This document shows positions 1-4,633 of a stretch of 11,586 nucleotides of DNA, in pieces (the stretch's first letter is position 1; each line of letters starts with the position of its first letter). The notes beneath the pieces are model-generated. The model had not been told where the DNA came from and did no database searches. It worked only from the letters and a program-made list of their open reading frames with translations. A program made the position numbers and the translations under genes. Source of the stretch: DATDVL01 sp035290025 (GTDB lineage Archaea > Nanobdellota > Nanobdellia > SCGC-AAA011-G17 > DATDVL01); NCBI GenBank assembly GCA_035290025.1, contig DATDVL010000062.1, positions 1-11,586 on the forward strand, read 5' to 3'.

Positions 1-1
1 C

Positions 2-916
2 ATCCTCCTTGATAACGCAGAACTCTATATCAACAGCCCTGTCTACACCGACAGCAGAATACTCACCTTCAAACCCGGCATCGATATTGAAGAAACATTC
101 ACCTTTGATATACCTGAAGACACAGAACCAGGAACCTACCCCGTAACCATACGTGTCTACCACTTAGACGAAATTAAAGGAGTCTATTCAGGAGAACTTA
201 TCGTAGAACCCAATGAGAAACTCTACGAAACAAAAAATGTAGAAGAAGGATTCTTAACCACAACGACAACGCTCACGTACGAAAATAAAGGCAACAGCCC
301 TATTATCAAAGAAGTTATTTATGATATACAAGGACTACCACGATTCTTTACTAGAACAACACCAACAGCGATGAAAATAACAGAAGGCTACACATGGACA
401 TTTACGGTCAACAAAGGAAAAACAGAAACACTTATCATCAGAACAAACTATTTCCTACCCCTCCTCACTATTGTACTACTCATCATTATCTTAGCCCTTG
501 GCTACTATTACTGGAACAAAAAACTTCACCTCAAGAAAAAACTATTCAAAGTAAGCCACGACCAAGAAGAAGGCATTGTAGAACTCAAAATAGTACTCCA
601 CTTACGCAACAAAACAGGGACCATACTAGAAAACGTGAAACTTGTCGACCTCGTACCGGGAAACGTCATCCTCAGCAAAGACTACCCCACACTCAAACCT
701 GATCACATACAACAAGGAAGCACGGGCGGACATAGAATGATATGGGATATAGGAACACTCGCACCGACAGAAGAAAGAATCATCAGCTACAAAATAAAAG
801 CACGCACAGGAGACATAGGAACCGTAACACTCCCGGGATGCACAGCAAACTATTACGACGAGAACAAACTTTCTAAAAACATCCACGGCAATTCTATAAC
901 TTACAGGAACGCATGA
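2..916 (+). CDS. Membrane-anchored beta-sandwich (DUF11/NEW3-like) protein, 5' partial
   Basis: The reading frame is open from base 2, so the ATG at 371 is internal and the real start lies before the window. The visible 304 residues fall into three parts. Residues 1-150 are beta-rich and look like CARDB/NEW3-type sandwich domains, with 'EPGTYPVTIRVY' and 'YENKGNSPIIKEV' typical of such repeats in archaeal surface proteins. About 151-171 form one hydrophobic membrane segment (NYFLPLLTIVLLIIILALGY), followed by a lysine-rich stretch. Residues 185-304 form a second domain resembling DUF11, with 'LHLRNKTGTILENVKLVD' and a 'W-D-I-G-T-L' strand. By the positive-inside rule the N-terminal part would be outside the cell and the C-terminal domain inside. 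The stop overlaps the next start by ATGA, so the two are probably co-transcribed. No enzymatic motif is visible; a structural, adhesive or envelope role is inferred only from the fold. Confidence 0.72.
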   Translation: MLLDNAELYINSPVYTDSRILTFKPGIDIEETFTFDIPEDTEPGTYPVTIRVYHLDEIKGVYSGELIVEPNEKLYETKNVEEGFLTTTTTLTYENKGNSPIIKEVIYDIQGLPRFFTRTTPTAMKITEGYTWTFTVNKGKTETLIIRTNYFLPLLTIVLLIIILALGYYYWNKKLHLKKKLFKVSHDQEEGIVELKIVLHLRNKTGTILENVKLVDLVPGNVILSKDYPTLKPDHIQQGSTGGHRMIWDIGTLAPTEERIISYKIKARTGDIGTVTLPGCTANYYDENKLSKNIHGNSITYRNA

Positions 917-1257
917 CAACAACTCAAAGACTTCAAGAAAAAAGAAGCCAAACACTTGATGCTATTATCATTTATTTAGGACTACCTATTCTAACTACAC
1001 AATTACGTATAGCAGGAATGACAGCACGAAGAAGTGAAGCCTATTGGCAACAACAAGAACCGCGCAGGAATAACCCTGAAAATATACGACACGCGGGCAT
1101 GGTAAACCAATTAGTAACTGCTGCATGGAGTGGTATCGTTTTTACCCTAGCAGAAAACGTTTACCTTAACAGCGGCAAACCCTGGTGGCATATACCCGCA
1201 GCACTTGCAGTTACTAACGCTGTGGATTATCTTTGGGAACGTTACAGAACACAGTAA
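913..1257 (+). CDS. Small hypothetical protein, probably membrane-associated (114 aa)
   Basis: I do not recognise this family. The ATG overlaps the TGA of the preceding gene (ATGA), which points to translational coupling and supports the start. The protein opens with a charged segment (residues 1-14), then a hydrophobic stretch at about 16-35, a polar Arg/Gln/Asn-rich linker at 39-61, and two further hydrophobic stretches at about 64-80 and 91-107 ending in 'YLWERYRTQ'. A tryptophan pair (WW at 91-92) sits at the edge of the last one, as at a membrane interface. Two or three short membrane helices are plausible. It may be a partner or membrane accessory of the sandwich protein before it. Base composition matches the upstream gene less well towards its end, where T is more frequent. 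Confidence 0.65.
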   Translation: MTTTQRLQEKRSQTLDAIIIYLGLPILTTQLRIAGMTARRSEAYWQQQEPRRNNPENIRHAGMVNQLVTAAWSGIVFTLAENVYLNSGKPWWHIPAALAVTNAVDYLWERYRTQ

Positions 1258-1260
1258 ACC

Positions 1261-1267
1261 TTATAAG
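1261..1267 (+). promoter_or_regulatory. TATA box of tRNA-Tyr
   Basis: TTATAAG lies just after the stop of the previous gene and is centred about 32 bases before the first base of tRNA-Tyr. That suits a start of transcription a few bases upstream of the tRNA. The call rests on motif and position only. Confidence 0.5.
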
Positions 1268-1295
1268 ACAAAGTTTGCAAGAATTTCTCATACAA

Positions 1296-1418
1296 CCCGT
1301 GGTAACTCAATGGTAGAGTAGTCGGCTGTAGAAGTTATCAGACAGTGCTAAAAGAGCATTGAAGGAAGCATAACCAGCTGATACCGACAAGTTGGAAGTT
1401 CGAGTCTTCCCCACGGGA
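1296..1418 (+). tRNA. tRNA-Tyr (anticodon GTA), with intron
   Basis: The cloverleaf is complete once a 51-base insert in the anticodon loop is removed. The acceptor stem is CCCGTGG (1296-1302) with CCACGGG (1411-1417) and discriminator A1418. The C1-G72 first pair is the hallmark of archaeal tRNA-Tyr. The D arm is ACTC/GAGT around AATGGTA, the anticodon stem is GTCGG (1321-1325) with CCGAC (1384-1388), and the anticodon GTA is at 1328-1330. The variable region has 5 bases, and the T stem GGAAG/CTTCC encloses the loop TTCGAGT. CCA is not encoded. A pyrimidine-rich stretch follows (1419-1433) and may help termination. Confidence 0.95.
1332..1382 (+). other. Intron of tRNA-Tyr (51 bases, anticodon loop)
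   Basis: Boundaries are set by the canonical archaeal site between tRNA positions 37 and 38, giving the mature loop CTGTAGA. Cutting two bases earlier would give CTGTATA, so the exact junction is uncertain. Inside the intron GTTAT (1334-1338) pairs with ATAAC (1370-1374), and AGTGCT (1344-1349) pairs with AGCATT (1355-1360) around a 5-base loop. GCTG at 1325-1328 can pair with CAGC at 1375-1378, but the bulges would be 5 to 6 bases rather than 3. The bulge-helix-bulge substrate of the splicing endonuclease is therefore relaxed, not strict. There is no room for a homing endonuclease. Confidence 0.8.
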
Positions 1419-1442
1419 TACTCTACCTCTTCGTGTAATAAA

Positions 1443-1450
1443 CTTTAAGA
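1443..1450 (+). promoter_or_regulatory. Probable TATA box for a leaderless gene at 1474
   Basis: CTTTAAGA is centred about 28 bases before the ATG at 1474, and no Shine-Dalgarno motif is seen between them. This is the usual spacing for an archaeal leaderless transcript that starts at or next to the start codon. The motif is a weak TATA match. Confidence 0.35.
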
Positions 1451-1473
1451 ATAAGCAATCTACAATAAACTCT

Positions 1474-2493
1474 ATGGTCACGTTACTCACACCACAACGA
1501 GAAAAAGAAATACGCGCAACCTATGAGCGGGCAAAAGACGTCTTCGCAGAACGATTCCAGATCCCTAAAGGTGACATGCCATCACTCCATTTTACTGCTT
1601 CTAGAAGAACTGCCCATTATAATCCTGAAACCAATGAAGTCTTTTTGCCACCAGAACCTGACGAAGAATTAGGCACAAGCTTTGGCGAAGAACTAGGGCA
1701 TTATGTGCGCGAGCGACTTGCAGGAAACATTGGAGAAAAAAGAAAAAGAGAATTATTAACTCATGAATTTTTTGGTTTTTTAGGAAGGGATATACTCTGG
1801 CAACACGCAACACCGGAAGAACGAACAAAACTCTTTGATGACCAATTTCCTGTTTATACACGAAGTGATGAGCAGCTAGGACTGCAAGTTGTTCGCAATG
1901 CACGAGCTATGAGAAAGGGCCATACCCAAGCAGCACAAACATTGCATCATACATTTCTGAAATGGTATAAAGACAGCATTATGGAACATTATGCACGCGG
2001 AGAAACAGAACAAGCGGAACAGCTAAGAAAAAAATTCCCAGAATATGCAAGGATTATGGTAGGACCATCACTCAAAAATGCAGCTGCACTCTACGGGGGA
2101 GAAGAAAATATTCTTGAAGTAGCAAAAAAACGAGAGGATGTACTAACTCATGCACGAGGCTACAGGTTTGCAAGTACTCTAGACCAAACAAAAGTAGACT
2201 TACCAACCTTATTCCGATTGTCTGATAAAGAAGTAAGAAAAAACTTTTTTCGAGCAGAGCCACACTACGAAGTAGCACAATTCCAAAAACACGTTGACTG
2301 GCCAGATGTACCTGATCTAGAAGCACGCATAGCTGCTATTGTCATTGGACTTGTCAGCGTAGCAGTATTAGGCATTATCAGCAATCACCAACTCACAGGT
2401 CAAGTAGTTGCCAACATTACCGGAGGACAACAAGTCGTAGCTTATACAGTCATCTTAATGCTCATAGGATTACTCTTCCACCACAGAAATTAA
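1474..2493 (+). CDS. Membrane-anchored protein with degenerate zincin-like motif (339 aa)
   Basis: I recognise no named family. Residues 49-83 look like the core of a small zincin peptidase: 'HYNPETNEVFLPP', a linker, then 'SFGEELGHYVRERL'. In active zincins this helix reads HExxH; here it is EELGH (72-76), with the first histidine replaced by glutamate. A second conserved-looking block, HEFFGFLGRD (97-106), could supply another ligand. A long charged helical region follows (about 140-260). The C-terminus has two hydrophobic segments, about 286-303 and 321-336, separated by 'HQLTGQVVANITGG'; similar TG-containing motifs next to membrane segments are, from memory, frequent in DPANN proteins. 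The N-terminal domain would thus be tethered to the membrane by a hairpin. Whether it binds metal or cleaves peptides cannot be told; an inactive or re-purposed zincin is an inference. T is more frequent here than in the polymerase genes. Confidence 0.7.
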   Translation: MVTLLTPQREKEIRATYERAKDVFAERFQIPKGDMPSLHFTASRRTAHYNPETNEVFLPPEPDEELGTSFGEELGHYVRERLAGNIGEKRKRELLTHEFFGFLGRDILWQHATPEERTKLFDDQFPVYTRSDEQLGLQVVRNARAMRKGHTQAAQTLHHTFLKWYKDSIMEHYARGETEQAEQLRKKFPEYARIMVGPSLKNAAALYGGEENILEVAKKREDVLTHARGYRFASTLDQTKVDLPTLFRLSDKEVRKNFFRAEPHYEVAQFQKHVDWPDVPDLEARIAAIVIGLVSVAVLGIISNHQLTGQVVANITGGQQVVAYTVILMLIGLLFHHRN

Positions 2494-2504
2494 TCAATCT
2501 AACG

Positions 2505-2509
2505 TTTTT
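2505..2509 (+). terminator. Possible weak oligo-T terminator
   Basis: A run of five T lies 12 bases after the stop of the preceding gene and before the next TATA box. Archaeal transcription can stop at T-runs without a hairpin, but five T is minimal. Confidence 0.25.
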
Positions 2510-2521
2510 ACAACAACAAAC

Positions 2522-2529
2522 TATATAAA
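2522..2529 (+). promoter_or_regulatory. TATA box, distal promoter upstream of the tRNA-Asp/rpo unit
   Basis: TATATAAA is a near-perfect archaeal TATA box, predicting a start of transcription near 2551. No open reading frame begins there and I see no clear RNA gene between 2551 and 2600, so it is either a second promoter for the downstream unit or serves an unrecognised short RNA. Confidence 0.45.
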
Positions 2530-2601
2530 GAAGTTTACCTTCCAGAACGGTTAGATGTATGCAGAAGCGCAAATAGCAAGAATTATCTCAAGATAGAAAG
2601 C

Positions 2602-2609
2602 TTTATAAA
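2602..2609 (+). promoter_or_regulatory. TATA box, proximal promoter of hairpin RNA, tRNA-Asp, tRNA-Lys and probably the rpo operon
   Basis: TTTATAAA is a perfect palindromic TATA box preceded by purine-rich GAAAG, as in a TFB recognition element. A start about 26 bases downstream of its centre falls at 2631-2632, exactly at the foot of the hairpin at 2633-2694. No other TATA box is visible before rpoH, so this is the best candidate for the main promoter of the whole downstream unit. Confidence 0.55.
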
Positions 2610-2632
2610 TGGACTTTTACAAAATTTAGCAC

Positions 2633-2697
2633 ATGCTCCGACTATCCTTCTCCTAACACTATTAACGCGTTAGACAGAAGACTGTTCAGAGCATACA
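2633..2697 (+). ncRNA. Structured hairpin RNA, possible H/ACA-like guide or tRNA leader
   Basis: The sequence folds into one long hairpin. The lower stem is ATGCTC (2633-2638) with GAGCAT (2689-2694). Above it is an internal loop with arms 2639-2646 and 2681-2688, then an upper stem CTTCT/AGAAG (2647-2651 with 2676-2680), a C versus AC bulge, CTAAC/GTTAG (2653-2657 with 2669-2673), and an 11-base loop. ACA follows the lower stem directly (2695-2697). From the upper stem to ACA is 14 bases, matching the 14-16 base rule for H/ACA pseudouridine guides, where the internal loop is the guide pocket. Against this, I see no kink-turn or kink-loop for L7Ae binding, and I could not place a target. It may instead be a folded 5' leader removed by RNase P. 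Confidence 0.35.
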
Positions 2698-2703
2698 ACC
2701 GAC

Positions 2704-2775
2704 GCCCTAATCGTCTAGTGGTCAGGATACAGCCCTGTCAAGGCTGTGGCGCGAGTTCAATTCTCGCTTGGGGCG
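2704..2775 (+). tRNA. tRNA-Asp (anticodon GTC)
   Basis: The cloverleaf is intronless. The acceptor stem GCCCTAA pairs with TTGGGGC (one T-G pair), and the discriminator is G2775, as expected for tRNA-Asp. The anticodon stem is CAGCC (2730-2734) with GGCTG (2742-2746), enclosing the loop CTGTCAA with GTC at 2737-2739. The T stem GCGAG/CTCGC encloses TTCAATT. The variable region is short (4 bases) and the D stem has wobble pairs. CCA is not encoded. Only 3 bases separate it from tRNA-Lys, so both must be cut from one precursor. Confidence 0.96.
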
Positions 2776-2778
2776 TAG

Positions 2779-2887
2779 GGGCCGGTAGCTCAGCTTGGTA
2801 GAGCATTTGCCTTTTACCAAGCACGATCCAAAAAATCCTGCTTCAGGAGAAAGCAAGTGGCCATGGGTTCAAATCCCATCCGGCCCG
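2779..2887 (+). tRNA. tRNA-Lys (anticodon TTT), with intron
   Basis: The acceptor stem GGGCCGG (2779-2785) pairs perfectly with CCGGCCC (2880-2886), discriminator G2887. The D stem is GCTC/GAGC with loop AGCTTGGTA. The anticodon stem is TTTGC (2806-2810) with GCAAG (2853-2857), with anticodon TTT at 2813-2815, and the loop is interrupted by an intron. The T stem is ATGGG/CCCAT with loop TTCAAAT. CCA is not encoded. Its 3' end lies 28 bases before the rpoH start, with no promoter motif between them. Confidence 0.95.
2817..2851 (+). other. Intron of tRNA-Lys (35 bases, anticodon loop)
   Basis: It is placed at the canonical 37/38 site, giving the mature loop CTTTTAA. AAGCA (2819-2823) pairs with TGCTT (2839-2843) as the inner helix. 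CTTT (2811-2814) can pair with GGAG (2846-2849) through two regular and two G-T pairs, leaving 3-base bulges TAC and AAA at the two cut sites. This is a relaxed bulge-helix-bulge with two extra unpaired bases (2844-2845) on the 3' side. Confidence 0.8.
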
Positions 2888-2915
2888 TCACACTCCAAAC
2901 ACAAAAAAACAAAAG

Positions 2916-3158
2916 ATGGCAGACAACGATTACGATATCAGACAACATCTCCTTGTGCCTAAACACGAAAAGATGAACTTAGAGCATGCACAAGAATTTC
3001 TCGCCAAAATGAAACTTGAAAGAAAACAATTACCCAAAATATCCATCAAAGATCCCGCCATAAAAGTACTTGAACCCCAAGAAGGAGACATCATCAAAAT
3101 AACACGTGACAGTCCCACAGCAGGAAAAACACATTTCTATCGGGTGGTCACCGCATGA
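2916..3158 (+). CDS. rpoH: RNA polymerase subunit H (RPB5-like)
   Basis: At 80 residues this is the usual length for archaeal RpoH, the counterpart of the C-terminal domain of eukaryotic RPB5. It sits in the lower jaw of RNA polymerase, where DNA enters. The family pattern is plain: 'HLLVPKHEKM' near the N-terminus, 'LPKISIKDPAIKVL' in the middle, then 'EGDIIKITRDSPTAGKTHFYRVV' to the end, with the conserved arginine, serine-proline-threonine-alanine-glycine and tyrosine-arginine. It opens the polymerase operon, as in most archaea, and overlaps rpoB'' by ATGA. The start fits the family length. No clear Shine-Dalgarno or own promoter is seen; the leader is A-rich and follows tRNA-Lys directly. 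Confidence 0.96.
   Translation: MADNDYDIRQHLLVPKHEKMNLEHAQEFLAKMKLERKQLPKISIKDPAIKVLEPQEGDIIKITRDSPTAGKTHFYRVVTA
3143..3148 (+). promoter_or_regulatory. Likely ribosome binding site of rpoB''
   Basis: GGTGGT, inside the end of rpoH and six bases before the rpoB'' ATG, resembles the GGTGAT part of the archaeal Shine-Dalgarno consensus. It would let the coupled start at the ATGA overlap be used. Confidence 0.45.
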
Positions 3159-4633
3159 AAAACGATATTCTTATCGAACGCTATTTTGAAGAACATCACC
3201 TCATAGAAAGCAACATCAGAAGCTTCGACAGGTTCGTAGAAAAAGGCATGCAAGAAATTGTCAACGAAATGCAAGAAATCATACCTACAATCATACCCCA
3301 AGACATTGAAGACTTCAAAATACGCTTAGATAAAGTATGGGTAGAAAAACCCAACCTCGTAGAAGCAGACGGCAGCAAAAGAAATATCATGCCTGTAGAA
3401 GCACGACTACGCAACTTAACCTACTCAGCACCCATTTTCCTAGAAGTATCAGCACACGTGAACGGCGTACAAAAAGAAACCTTTACCACACAAATAGGAA
3501 AATTACCTATCATGCTCAAAAGCAAATACTGCCATTTGCATAATATGAAAACAGAAGACTTGGTCACCAATGGAGAAGACGGTCACGACCCTGGAGGATA
3601 CTTCATCCTCAACGGCAACGAACGCGTCCTCATCACCGTAGAAGACTTAGCAAGCAACAAACTCTTCGTAGAAGCACCCGCAAGCGGAACAGCAAAATTC
3701 ACCGGAAGAATATTCTCAGAACGAGGAAGCTTCCGCATACCCCACAACATTGAACAAATGAAAGACGGCATCATCAACCTCAGCTTCACACGATTTACCC
3801 GTATACCGATTATCGCTATTATCAAAGCATTAGGCGTCACTAAAGACGTAGAAATCGTTAAATACATTGGACAAACCACTTACGACGACATCTATATCAA
3901 CCTCTTTGACGCCGTCCACCTAAAAACACAAGAAGACGCACTTGATTACATAGCAAAAAAAGCAGGCATGGTCAACCAAGCAGAAGAAGATTATGAAAAA
4001 GTAAAAGAAAACCTCGACAAATACCTACTACCCCACATCGGAACAACAGAAAAAGACCGTGTCTTCAAAGCATACAACCTCTGCAAATTACTCAAACGAT
4101 TCTTAGTCACCACCAAAGAAGACATTGATAACCAAGACAAAGACCACTACATGAACAAACGACTCAAACTTTCGGGAGACTTATTAGCAGACCTCTTCCG
4201 CGTCAATATGCGAGCACTCATCAACGACATACTCTACAATTTCCAACGATTAGTCAAACGAGGAAAATTCAGCAGCATAAAGATAATCATTCGCGATAAA
4301 CTCTTAACGGGACGCGTCAAAAGCGCCATGGCAACAGGAACATGGGTAGGCGGAAGAAAAGGAGTAAGCCAAAACATTGACCGCTGTAATTTCTTAGCAA
4401 GCTTAAGCCACTTACAACGAGTATCATCACTCTTAAGCACCAGCCAAGAAAACTTTGAAGCACGATCATTACACCCCACACACTTCGGAAGACTATGCCC
4501 TATAGAAACACCTGAAGGAACACCCATCGGACTCAAGAAAAATTTGGCTATGCTTGCACAAATAACCCAAGAAGAATACTCAGAAGAAAAAGTAAAAAAG
4601 GTCTTAGAAAGCCTGGGAATGAAACATGACTGA
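3155..4633 (+). CDS. rpoB2: RNA polymerase subunit B'' (N-terminal part of beta/RPB2)
   Basis: This is the N-terminal piece of the split second-largest subunit (492 residues; split B'' subunits are about 500). It forms the protrusion, lobe and part of the fork on one side of the DNA cleft. Recognisable blocks are 'VEARLRNLTYSAPIFLE' (81-97), 'IGKLPIMLKSKYCHL' (114-128), 'DPGGYFILNGNERVLI' (145-160), and near the C-terminus 'HPTHFGRLCPIETPEGTPIG' followed by 'LKKNLAMLAQI', the fork region shared with bacterial beta. The break comes soon after this block, as in euryarchaea with split RpoB. The start overlaps rpoH (ATGA). The TGA stop lies 8 bases inside rpoB', which is read in another frame. 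The split is normal in many archaea and is not a sequencing frameshift. Confidence 0.97.
   Translation: MKNDILIERYFEEHHLIESNIRSFDRFVEKGMQEIVNEMQEIIPTIIPQDIEDFKIRLDKVWVEKPNLVEADGSKRNIMPVEARLRNLTYSAPIFLEVSAHVNGVQKETFTTQIGKLPIMLKSKYCHLHNMKTEDLVTNGEDGHDPGGYFILNGNERVLITVEDLASNKLFVEAPASGTAKFTGRIFSERGSFRIPHNIEQMKDGIINLSFTRFTRIPIIAIIKALGVTKDVEIVKYIGQTTYDDIYINLFDAVHLKTQEDALDYIAKKAGMVNQAEEDYEKVKENLDKYLLPHIGTTEKDRVFKAYNLCKLLKRFLVTTKEDIDNQDKDHYMNKRLKLSGDLLADLFRVNMRALINDILYNFQRLVKRGKFSSIKIIIRDKLLTGRVKSAMATGTWVGGRKGVSQNIDRCNFLASLSHLQRVSSLLSTSQENFEARSLHPTHFGRLCPIETPEGTPIGLKKNLAMLAQITQEEYSEEKVKKVLESLGMKHD

Noticed and set aside
371..373. Start codon of the first gene at 371
   Set aside because: The frame stays open to the window edge, and the upstream residues continue the same beta-sandwich domain, so this ATG is internal.
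626..955. Antisense open frame opposite the sandwich-protein gene
   Set aside because: It is Cys/Phe-rich low-quality sequence opposite a gene with clear protein features, and has no start signal or neighbours on that strand.
1332..1382. Group I intron or homing endonuclease in tRNA-Tyr
   Set aside because: At 51 bases the insert is far too short; it is a small archaeal intron.
2570..2595. Small RNA around TATCT-CA-AGATA
   Set aside because: The stem is five pairs with a two-base loop, too tight to form, and there are no C/D boxes nearby.
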